A DNA stretch of 64,000 bases from Pelagibacterium lentulum (GCF_003992625.1 NZ_RZMW01000008.1:186001-250000), one strand, 5' to 3'. Positions 43,079-52,078 are shown, counted from the first letter of the stretch. Notes: a model not told the origin generated them from the letters alone. Numbers and translations: made by a program.

Positions 43079-43873
43079 TTAATCAGATTTGCCGTCTTCC
43101 GTCGACTGCTCGGACTGGCGTTGCCGCTGTATTGCATCCGAGAAAGCCGAAGCCAAGATACCTGTAGGCATGGCAATTAGACCTATACCCAACAGTGCCG
43201 TGAACCCAGCTAGGGCACGCCCCAAGGCGGTGACTGGTACAATGTCGCCATAACCCACAGTGGTAAGCGTTGCAATTGACCACCACATCGCACGGGGAAT
43301 GCTACCGAACGCATCCTGCTGGCTATCTCCCTCAACGATGTATAACAGGGTGGAGGAAAACAGGAGCAGCACTGCGGCAACTACTACGCTCATTAGAAGC
43401 TCGTATCGGCGGACATGCAGTGCTTCAATTATGGCAGTAGTAGCCCGCGAAAAACGCCCCAACTTGGCTAATCGTAGGACGCGGAAGAGCCTGAACAGCC
43501 GAAGGAGAAATGCTTGACTGCCTAGTAGTCCAAGCAGCAGCGGCAGAAGCGCCATAAGATCAATCAGCGCAGATGGCGAAGCCATGTAGCGCAGCCTGCC
43601 TATCAACCCGCGATATTTTTCTTGCTCGCCTGCGACCCATATACGGGCACCGTACTCCGCCGTGAAGATGATGGTGAGCACAGCTTCCACCCCAAGAAAC
43701 AGGTGAGTGTTCTCTTGAAGAACCGATGCCTCGCTCTCCAAGATCGCGATTAGTGCTGCAAAGCAAATCAGCGCCGTGATGAACTTGTTCAGGGGTGAAA
43801 GACCTTTATGCGGCCAAGCCTGAGGTTCCAAAAGCACGAATAGACGATGCCTCAGCCCAATATCTCTCATCAT
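43079..43873 (-). CDS. Voltage-gated-type K+ channel
   Basis: 264 residues from ATG 43873 (a TTG at 43882 gives a slightly longer frame); GGGGGA precedes the start. Six-transmembrane layout: S1-S3 hydrophobic segments; an S4 with Arg at 125, 128, 131 and 134, spaced by three (LLRLFRLFRVLRLAKL); and the pore with selectivity filter TVGYGD at 205-210. No cytoplasmic RCK or cNMP domain, only a short tail. Potassium channels of this size are known in many bacteria, but it is unusual as cargo on a phage-derived element. Confidence 0.9.
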   Translation of the reverse strand: MMRDIGLRHRLFVLLEPQAWPHKGLSPLNKFITALICFAALIAILESEASVLQENTHLFLGVEAVLTIIFTAEYGARIWVAGEQEKYRGLIGRLRYMASPSALIDLMALLPLLLGLLGSQAFLLRLFRLFRVLRLAKLGRFSRATTAIIEALHVRRYELLMSVVVAAVLLLFSSTLLYIVEGDSQQDAFGSIPRAMWWSIATLTTVGYGDIVPVTALGRALAGFTALLGIGLIAMPTGILASAFSDAIQRQRQSEQSTEDGKSD

Positions 43874-43933
43874 GTCCCCCAAACCTTGCAGAGCGAATGA
43901 ACGATAGGACGTTTCAGATCACCAGCCAACACC

Positions 43934-44014
43934 GACCGTTAGGGTATAGCCCTGCGTACAGCGCCCCTTGAGTCCACAAGGGTGACCGTAAGGGTTGACG
44001 TGACTCTGCGTACA
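43934..44014. repeat. Imperfect direct repeats upstream of the recombinase
   Basis: Two boxes, 43934-43960 and 43984-44014, each begin gaccgt(t/a)aggg and end ctgcgtaca, spaced about 50 bp apart, just before the serine recombinase gene. This layout could be a res-like binding region or an operator. Confidence 0.45.
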
Positions 44015-44058
44015 TGTATTTATATGGACACTACCCATGTGAACATACTGAGGACGCC

Positions 44059-44691
44059 GTGAAAACCATTCTCTATGCCCGCGTATCGACCACCGATCAA
44101 ACCCTAGACCATCAGAAGACCCAAGCGGAACAAGCTGGGTTTGTCATTGACGATGTGGTTTCCGATCACGGTGTTTCTGGCGTCTCCACAAGGCTCAGGG
44201 AAAGACCAGAAGGCAAACGCCTGTTCGACATGCTTAGGACTGGCGATACTCTTGTGGTGCGCTGGGTGGACCGGCTGGGACGCGATTATGCGGACGTGAC
44301 CAAAACGATCAGAGAGTTCATGGAACGCGGGGTGATCGTTAGAACGGTCATCAACAACATGACATTTGATGGTGCCACCAAAGACCCCGTTCAGATGGCC
44401 GTGAGGGACGCGCTAATCGGCTTTATGGCCGCAACGGCACAAGCCAACCATGAAGCCACCAAGGCCAGCCAGCGAGCGGGAATAGACGCCGCCAAAGCGG
44501 ACAAGAAAAAGTATCTCGGACGCAAACCAAGCTATGACCGCAAGGCGCTTGATGCCGTGCTATCGATGATTGAAGTGGGCACGAACGGCACCAGTGAAAT
44601 TGCCAAGGCCACGGGGCTTACCCGGCAGACTGTCATCCGCATCAAGCAAGACCCTGCCAAGGCAAACACGATATTGAGCGCGTGGGAGTGA
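44059..44691 (+). CDS. Serine recombinase (resolvase/invertase family)
   Basis: 210 residues from GTG 44059, with gagga ahead. The catalytic domain has KTILYARVSTTDQ (nucleophile Ser10), the RLGRDYADV region and the E-helix ALIGFMAATAQANHEATKAS; the C-terminal ~50 residues are a helix-turn-helix (EIAKATGLTRQTVIRIKQD). Size and layout fit small-serine resolvases/invertases, not the large integrases. It could resolve cointegrates or invert DNA of the element; candidate binding repeats lie upstream. Confidence 0.9.
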   Translation: MKTILYARVSTTDQTLDHQKTQAEQAGFVIDDVVSDHGVSGVSTRLRERPEGKRLFDMLRTGDTLVVRWVDRLGRDYADVTKTIREFMERGVIVRTVINNMTFDGATKDPVQMAVRDALIGFMAATAQANHEATKASQRAGIDAAKADKKKYLGRKPSYDRKALDAVLSMIEVGTNGTSEIAKATGLTRQTVIRIKQDPAKANTILSAWE

Positions 44692-44777
44692 GACAGGGTG
44701 CATCTATTGGTTTTTCCACTAGCCAGCAACCGAACTTCAGGTAAAATTGATTCGTCGACTCGCTGTGGGGGCAATAG

Positions 44778-45062
44778 ATGCAGATTTTTTTTGGTATTGC
44801 ATACTTGGTTGTGGGGCTGGTCCAGCTATTCGCTATTATGGATGGAATTTCAGCGATCACTTCCATTACTGGTTTTTTCGCGTTCATGATTGCGCTGTTT
44901 GTTACGTACATTCCGCTTTTGGGCGCTGGATTGGGAGTCTATGGCGCAATTACGGTCTGGGACTGGCCACTGTTGCAAGCGTCTCTTCTTTTCTTCTGGT
45001 ATGTGCCGGTGTTTTTGATTTTGGCTATAGCTGATGGCATTTTTAGCCGGAGAACATATTGA
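44778..45062 (+). CDS. Small multi-pass membrane protein
   Basis: 94 residues, almost entirely hydrophobic, three transmembrane segments. An unusual GGGGGC ribosome-binding site precedes ATG 44778. It overlaps the next gene by 4 nt, so the two are coupled. No family recognised. Confidence 0.65.
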   Translation: MQIFFGIAYLVVGLVQLFAIMDGISAITSITGFFAFMIALFVTYIPLLGAGLGVYGAITVWDWPLLQASLLFFWYVPVFLILAIADGIFSRRTY

Positions 45063-45454
45063 GCCTTCCTGCTACAGAGAAATGGTTTTCTTTGTCTGCT
45101 AGGCGAAACCGAAAAAGTTTCATCCTAGCGTTGGTTATATTGAACGGAATATTACTAGCAGTAGGCGCCGGGATCGGTTTTTTCGGCGCGCCGAGCCGTG
45201 TCGCAGTTGTAATTTTTTGGTTTTTCTTTGTCCCTTACTTCATTTGTAGTTACTTTTTGACAGCTCAGCGATTGCGGGACTTTGGACTAACGGGATGGTT
45301 GGCTCTGCTATGGGTAGTTATTGGTGTCCTCGATGATGGGGTACGTGCATTTGCAACGTTGGCGTTTGCCCTAGTCCTTTGCTCGATACCGGGAACCCAA
45401 GGTTATAACCGCTATGGACCGGACCCTTTGGAGCGGTACAGCGATAACGAGTAG
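45059..45454 (+). CDS. DUF805 family membrane protein
   Basis: 131 residues from TTG 45059 (overlapping the previous stop). Typical DUF805 features: N-terminal W(F)SLSARRNRKSFI, four transmembrane segments, the AQRLRDFGLTGWLALLW motif and a C-terminal GTQGYNRYGPDPLERY. Members are inner-membrane proteins of unknown function. Last gene of the element, reading toward attR. Confidence 0.75.
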   Translation: MSLPATEKWFSLSARRNRKSFILALVILNGILLAVGAGIGFFGAPSRVAVVIFWFFFVPYFICSYFLTAQRLRDFGLTGWLALLWVVIGVLDDGVRAFATLAFALVLCSIPGTQGYNRYGPDPLERYSDNE

Positions 45455-45539
45455 GTCAATAATGGTCCACAGACTGGAAAGCAAAAGTTCAACCGCTGTG
45501 TAACTGGATCGCGGTAACGCAATGTCAGCTTGACACAGA

Positions 45540-45569
45540 GGTACACCGAAGCTACCCCTTGAGGTACAC
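45540..45569 (+). promoter_or_regulatory. Right-end ggtacac repeats (candidate integrase arm sites)
   Basis: ggtacac at 45540 and 45563, with a degenerate gctaccc at 45551; spacing about 12 bp. Mirrors the set at the left end. Confidence 0.55.
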
Positions 45570-45664
45570 GCAACGTGTAAACATGATTTGGGGAGCGGTC
45601 CCTACCCTTTTGTAATTAAAGGGCTTTTACCGCCTTCGGCTCAAAATCCGGTTTTTCCAGCAGA

Positions 45665-45682
45665 CCGGCCCGGGGAGCCATT
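45665..45682. repeat. attR, right copy of the 18-bp direct repeat
   Basis: Identical to 27595-27612. Confidence 0.9.
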
Positions 45683-45830
45683 TTACTTCAATTTACGTAT
45701 CGGCACTTTTATTGCCGCCTCGATAGGCGTATATCTGCTCGCGCAGTTGCCGGGCCCCTCTGGCGGATGGCCCTTGAGCCTTTCGTGATGTCGGAGCTGC
45801 TCCAGTCTATGAAATGGAGATGGTCCGGCG

Positions 45831-46859
45831 ATGGAAGATTTCGCGCAATTTTTCGCGTCCCCGATTCTGGGGACACCAGCCTGGTTCTGGCTTGCCTTTA
45901 TCACAATCGTTACTGCCGTTCTGGTCTTTGATCTCGGCTTCCTGCACCGGGAACAAAAAGAAATAAGCGCGCGCGAAAGCTTCATCCTTTATGGATGCTA
46001 TGTGGCGCTGGCGCTTTGTTTCGGTGGCTGGGTGTGGGCCGTGCGCGGCCCTGAGGCCGGTCTTGAATTTTTTACCGGCTACGTCATCGAGCAGAGTCTT
46101 GCGATGGACAACATCTTTGTCATTGCAACAATCTTTACGTTCCTCGGCGTGCCGCGCGTCTATCAGCATCGCGTGCTGTTCTGGGGCATTATCGGGGTCT
46201 TGTTCTTCAGAGCTTTGTTGATTGGTGCCGGGGTCGCGCTCGTCAATAGCTTCGAGCCGATACTTTATGTCTTCGGCGCGTTTCTCGTTTTTACCGGTGT
46301 TAAAATGTTCTCCAAGGTCGAGCAACATAACGACATCGAGAACAACAAAATTCTGAAATTTCTGCGCAAGCATTTCAGAATCACACCGCGATTTCACGGC
46401 ACCAAGTTTCTCGTCGAGCAGCCCCATCCGCAAACCGGCAAGCTGGTCCTTTTTCTGACCCCGCTTGCCGTAGCGTTGATTATGGTCGAAATCGTCGATG
46501 TTATTTTTGCGGTCGACAGTGTGCCTGCGATCTTTGCGATCACGCAGGACCCTTTCATCGTTTACACCTCAAATGTCTTTGCCGTTCTCGGCTTGAGGGC
46601 GCTGTTTTTTGCGCTCTCGGCGGCCCTTGCGCGCTTTCGCTATCTCCAGACCGCGCTCGCGATCATTCTCGTCCTTGTGGGAGTCAAAATTTTCCTTGTT
46701 CCACTCGACGTGCATATCGATACCGGCCTTTCTCTGGTTGTCACACTCTCGATACTTGCCACGGGCGTGCTCTATTCGCTTTGGAATACACGCCATGAAG
46801 TCATCGACAATGAACCGCCACAGACGGACGACATAAAAGCAGACGCTCACAAGACCTGA
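45831..46859 (+). CDS. TerC/Alx family membrane protein
   Basis: 342-residue, roughly nine-pass integral membrane protein of the TerC family, implicated in metal (Mn2+) export or metalation of exported enzymes. The family acid/Asp motifs are present in membrane segments: TAVLVFDLGFLHRE, EQSLAMDNIFVIATIFTF and MVEIVDVIFAVDSVPAIFAI. First core gene to the right of the element. Family name secure, transport direction and metal not. Confidence 0.93.
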   Translation: MEDFAQFFASPILGTPAWFWLAFITIVTAVLVFDLGFLHREQKEISARESFILYGCYVALALCFGGWVWAVRGPEAGLEFFTGYVIEQSLAMDNIFVIATIFTFLGVPRVYQHRVLFWGIIGVLFFRALLIGAGVALVNSFEPILYVFGAFLVFTGVKMFSKVEQHNDIENNKILKFLRKHFRITPRFHGTKFLVEQPHPQTGKLVLFLTPLAVALIMVEIVDVIFAVDSVPAIFAITQDPFIVYTSNVFAVLGLRALFFALSAALARFRYLQTALAIILVLVGVKIFLVPLDVHIDTGLSLVVTLSILATGVLYSLWNTRHEVIDNEPPQTDDIKADAHKT

Positions 46860-46959
46860 TCTACGAGGCACGGCAGCGCTTGACGCGATGATGCGTCAGG
46901 ATTAGGACCTAAAATATTAGTCGGCGGAATAGCGCGACGATATTTCGGGAAGTTTTCTG

Positions 46960-48156
46960 ATGTCCATCAGCGCTCAAGCCGCGCCGGCTCCAGCGGTTCG
47001 CAACAAATCACTTTGGGTCCTGTTTGCCGTCAGTTTTGCGCATCTGCTCAACGATCTCAAGCAAGCGATCCTGCCGGCCGTCTATCCGCTGTTGCGGGAT
47101 CTTTATGCTCTCGATTTCACCCAGATTGGGTTGATTACGCTCGTCAACCAGTTGACCGCATCGCTGCTGCAGCCTTTGGTGGGCATGTATACCGACAAGT
47201 ACCCCAAACCCTATTCGCTGCCGATTGCGATGTGCTTTACGCTGTTCGGTCTGCTGACGCTGGCCAACGCCGACAGTTTTCCAGGCCTTTTGCTCGCTGC
47301 CGGGCTGATCGGCATAGGTTCTGCAATTTTCCATCCCGAAGCCTCGCGTGTCGCTCGCCTTGCCTCGGGTGGCAAGTTGGGATTCGCGCAATCGCTGTTT
47401 CAGGTTGGCGGCAATATCGGCACCGCCATCGGGCCGCTCATGGCGGCGTTCATCATCATTCCTCGCGGCCAATCCAGTGTGTCCTGGTATGCGCTTGTGG
47501 CCTTGACAGCCATATTTGTGCTCTGGGCCGTAGGGCGCTGGTATTCCGACCATAATCGCCAGTCCAAACCTGCACCGGTGACAAAGCGCGATCCGTCGAT
47601 CTCGCGTACTCGTCTGACGTTCATTTTTATCGTCATTGGCATGCTGGTGATGTCGAAGAACGTCTATCTGGCGTCGATGACGAGCTTTTATGCGTTTTTT
47701 CTGATCGACCGGTTCGCACTCGATGCCAGCCAGGCCCAACTCGGCCTGTTTGTGTTTCTTGCCGCTGCTGCGGCAGGAACATTCATTGGTGGCCCGGTCG
47801 GGGACAGGATCGGCCGGCTCAAGGTTATCTGGGTGTCGATCCTGGGGCCCTTGCCCTTCGCTCTGGCCCTGCCCTACGCCAATCTCGAACTGGCGCTCGT
47901 GCTCACCGCAATCGTTGGGTTTGTCATGGCGTCGGCATTTTCGGCAATTCTCGTTTATGCGCAGGAACTTGTTCCCGGCAAGGTCGGGCTCGTGGCGGGC
48001 CTCATGTTCGGGTTCGCATTCGGCATGGCGGCCATTGGGGCGGCGTTGATGGGGATCATTGCGGATAAAACCAGTATCGTGTTTGTCTTCCAGCTCTGTT
48101 CATTTCTGCCTGCTGTTGGTTTATTGACGATATTTCTGCCGAAAACAAACGCCTGA
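46960..48156 (+). CDS. MFS transporter, fosmidomycin-resistance (Fsr) type
   Basis: 398 residues with 12 predicted transmembrane segments. The N-terminal FAHLLNDLKQAILPAVYPLL, PLVGMYTDKYPKPYSLPIAM and IGSAIFHPEASRVARLASGG are signatures of the Fsr family of efflux pumps. Likely drug or metabolite export; the true substrate is unknown. Separate from terC (100-bp gap), and followed 14 nt later by the SRPBCC gene. Confidence 0.9.
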   Translation: MSISAQAAPAPAVRNKSLWVLFAVSFAHLLNDLKQAILPAVYPLLRDLYALDFTQIGLITLVNQLTASLLQPLVGMYTDKYPKPYSLPIAMCFTLFGLLTLANADSFPGLLLAAGLIGIGSAIFHPEASRVARLASGGKLGFAQSLFQVGGNIGTAIGPLMAAFIIIPRGQSSVSWYALVALTAIFVLWAVGRWYSDHNRQSKPAPVTKRDPSISRTRLTFIFIVIGMLVMSKNVYLASMTSFYAFFLIDRFALDASQAQLGLFVFLAAAAAGTFIGGPVGDRIGRLKVIWVSILGPLPFALALPYANLELALVLTAIVGFVMASAFSAILVYAQELVPGKVGLVAGLMFGFAFGMAAIGAALMGIIADKTSIVFVFQLCSFLPAVGLLTIFLPKTNA

Positions 48157-48170
48157 CCAGGAGCAAAGCG

Positions 48171-48608
48171 ATGAGCGATCATGCGGAAACCAGCATCAGT
48201 CTCACGCGCGTGATCGATGCACCCGTCGAAATGCTGTTCGCTGCCTGGACCGATCCGGCGCTGCTCGAGCAATGGCAGGCCGAAACAGTGTCCTTTGAGC
48301 CATTTGAGGGCGGAGCGTTCCGCTTCGAGACGGCAGATGAGGACGAGCCCGGTCGCGTTCATGTGGTCAACGGGACTGTTCTCAAATTTGAGACTGACAG
48401 GTTGCTGGTAGAGCGATGGTCGTATTCAGAAGACGACGGCACGACCGACGATTCCGTTCTGACTGTGACATTTCGTGCTATCGATGACGAGCGAACTGAA
48501 ATCACGCTGATTGAAGATGCGCCGGCGCATGCTGATCCGGAATCGCGCATCTTCTCGATAGAGGCATGGGACGCAGCGCTGAACGAACTTGCCGAATTGT
48601 TGGAATAG
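48171..48608 (+). CDS. SRPBCC (AHSA1-like) protein
   Basis: 145-residue START-like fold: RVIDAPVEMLFAAWTDPALLEQW at the N-terminus, GTVLKFETDRLLVERW in the middle and ALNELAELLE at the end. Such proteins paired with an ArsR regulator are common. Here the ArsR gene (48686) follows within 80 nt on the same strand. Confidence 0.88.
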   Translation: MSDHAETSISLTRVIDAPVEMLFAAWTDPALLEQWQAETVSFEPFEGGAFRFETADEDEPGRVHVVNGTVLKFETDRLLVERWSYSEDDGTTDDSVLTVTFRAIDDERTEITLIEDAPAHADPESRIFSIEAWDAALNELAELLE

Positions 48609-48685
48609 CCGACTTTCCACAGGATTACCGGGATCAACTGTCGCAAGCGCTTGCCAATTCCCCAAGCCCATATAATGGCTGGCTT

Positions 48686-49069
48686 ATGGATATTTTCTTT
48701 GTCATTGCCGATCCCACCCGGCGCAAAATGCTGGAAATGATGCGCGCGGGCGAACTGCCCGCAGGGGCATTTGTTGCGGAATTTCGGTCTATCAGCCAGC
48801 CTGCGATCTCCCAGCATCTCAAGGTTTTGCGGGACGCGGGCTTGGTATCTGTAAGAGCAGACCGCCAAAAGCGCTTTTACAGTATCAAACTCGATGAACT
48901 CCGCGCCGTCGGGAACTGGGTTGAGGGTTTTCACCCAGGCCCGCCGACAAAGGCACAGCCACCGGAACTCGTGCCTTCTGAAGGACAGGCAGCGAAAGCC
49001 AAGCCCAAGCCACGCCCGGCAAAGCAGAAAATTGACGATGCGCCCCTAACGCTGGACCTTTTCGGCTAA
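48686..49069 (+). CDS. ArsR-family transcriptional regulator
   Basis: 127 residues from ATG 48686. HTH of the ArsR type: FFVIADPTRRKMLEMMRAGE and SISQPAISQHLKVLRDAGLV. The C-terminal part is an Ala/Lys/Pro-rich extension. No CxC metal site near the recognition helix, so not a typical metal sensor. It pairs with the SRPBCC gene just upstream. An open frame from 48566 extends upstream, but the conserved start is here. Confidence 0.88.
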   Translation: MDIFFVIADPTRRKMLEMMRAGELPAGAFVAEFRSISQPAISQHLKVLRDAGLVSVRADRQKRFYSIKLDELRAVGNWVEGFHPGPPTKAQPPELVPSEGQAAKAKPKPRPAKQKIDDAPLTLDLFG

Positions 49070-49073
49070 TCGC

Positions 49074-50963
49074 TCAGCCGAAAAGCTTCTCATAGAGTTG
49101 CACTGTCATTTCCTCGGGGGACTTATCTGCGCCATGGAGAATGATGTCGGCACGCTGGGGTACCTCAAACGGTGAATCGATACCGGTAAAGTTCTTGATC
49201 TCACCCTTGCGGGCACGCGCGTAAAGCCCTTTGGGATCGCGGGCTTCGCAGACCTCGAGCGGGGTATCGACATATGCCTCGATAAACTCGACATCGCCAG
49301 CGATTTCCCGCGCCAGACGCCGCTCGTTCATAAATGGCGAAATAAACGAAACCAAAACGATCAGGCCGGCATCGGCCATCAGTTTGGCCACCTCGGCAAC
49401 CCGGCGAATGTTTTCAACACGCGCAGCATCGGTAAAGCCAAGATCCTTATTTAGCCCATGCCGGACATTGTCGCCGTCAAGAATATAGGCGTGCTTGCCT
49501 TCGGCCGTCAGGCGTTTTTCAAGCAGGTTGGCTACCGTGGACTTGCCCGAACCCGAAAGTCCGGTGAACCAGACAATGCGCGGCGTCTGCCCCTTCATCT
49601 GCGCTCGCACGTCGCGATTGACGTCGAAAGACTGATAAGTGAGGTTGTGTGCCCGGCGCAAACCAAAGCTCACTGTTCCAGCGCCAAGTGTTATATTGCT
49701 GATGCGATCAATCAGAATGAACCCGCCCGTCAGCCCGTTCTGGCTATAGGGATCAAAGGCGATGGGTTTATCAGTCGCAAGCGTAACCGTGCCGACCTCA
49801 TTGAGTTCAAGGCTTTTGGCTGCGCTCTTTTCCAGCGTGTTTACATTGGTTCTGTGTTTGAGATCGGTCAGCGTGGCCGGCACCATCTGACTGCCGATCT
49901 TCAAGAGATATGAACGTCCCGGATAGGCTGGCTCATCAGCCATCCAGACAAGCTCCGCCTGAAACTGGTTGGAAAATTCCGGCGTCTGGCCCGGCTGGCT
50001 CAGAACATCGCCGCGAGAGATATCGACTTCCCGGTCCAGCACGAGCGTTACCGCTTGTCCAGCAACTGCGACGTCGAGATCGCCATCCATCGTAACAATC
50101 CGCTTGAGCTTTGCAGGCTTGCGCGAAGCGGCAACGAGCACTTCGTCCCCCGGACGCACGGTGCCGGAAGCGATCGTGCCGGAAAAGCCGCGGAAATCGA
50201 GATTGGGCCGATTGACCCATTGCACCGGAAAGCGGAAAGCCGCTTCTGATGTGTCGCGCTCGACCGAGATGGTCTCAAGATAGGGTAAAAGTGGCTGTCC
50301 GCCATACCAGGGCGTGCGCTCGCTGGGCGCTACAATGTTATCGCCGCGCAGCGCCGAAACCGGAATGGCGGCGAAGCTCTCAAAGCCCAACCCATCGGCG
50401 AAAGCGCGATATTCAGCCTCGATCTTTTCAAAGATTTCGGCGCTGTAATCCACAAGGTCGATCTTGTTGACCACCAGCACGACGTGCTTGACGCCCAGAA
50501 GCGACAGAATAAAGCTGTGACGGCGTGTTTGGGTCAAAATGCCCTTGCGCGCGTCGATGAGCAAAAGTGCCAGGTCCGCGTTTGAGGCGCCGGTCGCCAT
50601 ATTGCGGGTATATTGCTCATGGCCCGGCGTATCGGCTACGATGAACTTGCGCTTGTCGGTTGAAAAAAAGCGATAGGCCACATCGATTGTGATGCCCTGT
50701 TCGCGTTCGGCGACAAGCCCATCGACCAGAAGGGAAAAATCGATCCCCTCATCGCCCACATGCCGATTATGGCTGTCCTTCTTGAGACTGGCCAACTGAT
50801 CGTCAAGGATAAGCTGGCTGTCATAAAGCAAGCGCCCGATCAGGGTGGACTTGCCATCGTCCACGCTACCGCAGGTCAGAAAACGCAACAGGGATTTATC
50901 GGTCTGCTGGCCGAGCCAGAGGTCGATCTCGGTATCTGGGGTCAGTTCTGCCAAGCTGCTCAT
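49074..50963 (-). CDS. cysNC: Bifunctional sulfate adenylyltransferase subunit 1 / APS kinase
   Basis: 629 residues. The N-terminal GTPase is CysN: P-loop GSVDDGKST at 32-40, DTPGHEQY, NKIDLVD. The C-terminal ~160 residues are APS kinase (CysC) with P-loop GLSGSGKST at 468-476. Together with CysD it makes APS and then PAPS. The NodQ/CysNC fusion is common in Rhizobiales. It lies 2 nt downstream of cysD. It converges with the ArsR gene with only 4 nt between stops. Confidence 0.96.
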   Translation of the reverse strand: MSSLAELTPDTEIDLWLGQQTDKSLLRFLTCGSVDDGKSTLIGRLLYDSQLILDDQLASLKKDSHNRHVGDEGIDFSLLVDGLVAEREQGITIDVAYRFFSTDKRKFIVADTPGHEQYTRNMATGASNADLALLLIDARKGILTQTRRHSFILSLLGVKHVVLVVNKIDLVDYSAEIFEKIEAEYRAFADGLGFESFAAIPVSALRGDNIVAPSERTPWYGGQPLLPYLETISVERDTSEAAFRFPVQWVNRPNLDFRGFSGTIASGTVRPGDEVLVAASRKPAKLKRIVTMDGDLDVAVAGQAVTLVLDREVDISRGDVLSQPGQTPEFSNQFQAELVWMADEPAYPGRSYLLKIGSQMVPATLTDLKHRTNVNTLEKSAAKSLELNEVGTVTLATDKPIAFDPYSQNGLTGGFILIDRISNITLGAGTVSFGLRRAHNLTYQSFDVNRDVRAQMKGQTPRIVWFTGLSGSGKSTVANLLEKRLTAEGKHAYILDGDNVRHGLNKDLGFTDAARVENIRRVAEVAKLMADAGLIVLVSFISPFMNERRLAREIAGDVEFIEAYVDTPLEVCEARDPKGLYARARKGEIKNFTGIDSPFEVPQRADIILHGADKSPEEMTVQLYEKLFG

Positions 50964-50965
50964 GA

Positions 50966-51880
50966 TCAGAAGTACCCCTCTTGTTTTTTCTTTTCCATCG
51001 AACCGGCCTGATCGGAATCGATAAGCCGCCCTTCCCGTTCGGAGGTTCGAGAGGCCTGCATTTCCATTATGATCTCAGGCAAGGTGCCTGCATTGGACCG
51101 GATCGCCCCGGTTAGCGGATAACAGCCGAGGGTTCTGAACCGCACAATTTCCTCTCGCGGGGCTTCTCCTGCCTCGAGTGGCAACCTGTCGTCATCGACC
51201 ATGATCAAGGTGCCGGAACGCTCGACCACGGGCCGTGGTTTGGCAAAATAGAGCGGCACGATCGGAATCTGCTCGGAATAGATGTAGGTCCAGATATCGA
51301 GTTCGGTCCAGTTCGAGAGCGGGAATACGCGCATCGACTCGCCCGGATTGATCCGCGTATTGAATGTCCGCCAAAGCTCGGGCCGCTGGTTCTTGGGATC
51401 CCACGCATGGTTGGCATTGCGATGGGAGAATACACGCTCCTTGGCGCGGCTTTTCTCTTCATCGCGACGGGCGCCGCCAATTGCGGCATCGTATTGCCCC
51501 GCATTAAGCGCCTGACGCAGCGCCTGGGTCTTCATCACGTCGGTATATCGTGCAGAGCCGTGCTCGAACGGATTGATATTGGCAGCCAGGCCCTCAGGAT
51601 TGGTATGCACCCGCAATTCGAACCCGTATTCCTCTGCCATCCGGTCCCGGAATCCGATCATCTCGGCAAATTTCCAGGTCGTGTCGATATGGAGCAAGGG
51701 GAATGGAATGCGAGATGGATAAAAAGCCTTGCGTGCCAGATGCAGCAGGACCGATGAATCCTTGCCGATCGAATACATCATGACCGGGCGCTCGAAACTG
51801 GCCGCAACCTCACGGAAAATTTCGATACTCTCGGCTTCCAGACGAGACAGATGCGTGAGCGCGGGAGCAGCTTTTGACAT
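50966..51880 (-). CDS. cysD: Sulfate adenylyltransferase subunit 2
   Basis: 304-residue PP-loop ATP pyrophosphatase-type subunit that forms APS with CysN. The PP-loop [20 protein letters not shown] is near the N-terminus, and the [18 protein letters not shown] region follows. Forms an operon with cysNC downstream. Divergent from the photolyase gene, 198 bp away. Confidence 0.96.
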   Translation of the reverse strand: MSKAAPALTHLSRLEAESIEIFREVAASFERPVMMYSIGKDSSVLLHLARKAFYPSRIPFPLLHIDTTWKFAEMIGFRDRMAEEYGFELRVHTNPEGLAANINPFEHGSARYTDVMKTQALRQALNAGQYDAAIGGARRDEEKSRAKERVFSHRNANHAWDPKNQRPELWRTFNTRINPGESMRVFPLSNWTELDIWTYIYSEQIPIVPLYFAKPRPVVERSGTLIMVDDDRLPLEAGEAPREEIVRFRTLGCYPLTGAIRSNAGTLPEIIMEMQASRTSEREGRLIDSDQAGSMEKKKQEGYF

Positions 51881-52078
51881 TCGGTATCCTGAACCTTTGT
51901 TTCAACCGAGGGAAATACGCCCTCAAATCGATTGAAACAAGGCATCGCACTGGCCCGAACCTTTGATCTGATGCGCCTGTTTTCGCGTTAGAGAAATATG
52001 GTGCCTGCCCGTTGCGCCAGATTCCTTTTGCGCGGGACGGCGTGTGAACGATACGCATAAACAAAAGAAAAGTTTTTC

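Larger units (their letters stand above)
27595..45682. mobile_element. 18-kb integrative element with T7-like phage genes
   Basis: Bounded by the 18-bp direct repeat at 27595-27612 and 45665-45682. A tyrosine integrase gene lies at 27705, reading inward from attL, with the target in tRNA-Asn. It carries about 25 genes of mixed strand, mostly unrelated to the core genome, with many small and hypothetical genes. There is a phage-derived block at 34.8-40.1 kb, flanked by cargo and a second (serine) recombinase. No capsid, portal, terminase, replication or conjugation genes were seen. It reads as a deletion derivative of, or satellite related to, an integrating T7-like podovirus. Confidence 0.9.
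45455..45830. other. 376-bp element right end and terC leader
   Basis: No supported gene. Contains the right-end ggtacac set, the right half of the element boundary (attR) and the original 3' flank of tRNA-Asn with the terC promoter region. No recognisable Mn-riboswitch consensus was found. Confidence 0.5.

Noticed and set aside
27595-45682. CRISPR arrays, retron or diversity-generating retroelement in the element
   Set aside because: No regularly spaced repeats with unique spacers and no reverse transcriptase motif were found.
45684-45830. Possible Mn2+ (yybP-ykoY) riboswitch upstream of terC
   Set aside because: TerC/Alx genes often have one, but no matching conserved core sequence could be found by eye in the leader.
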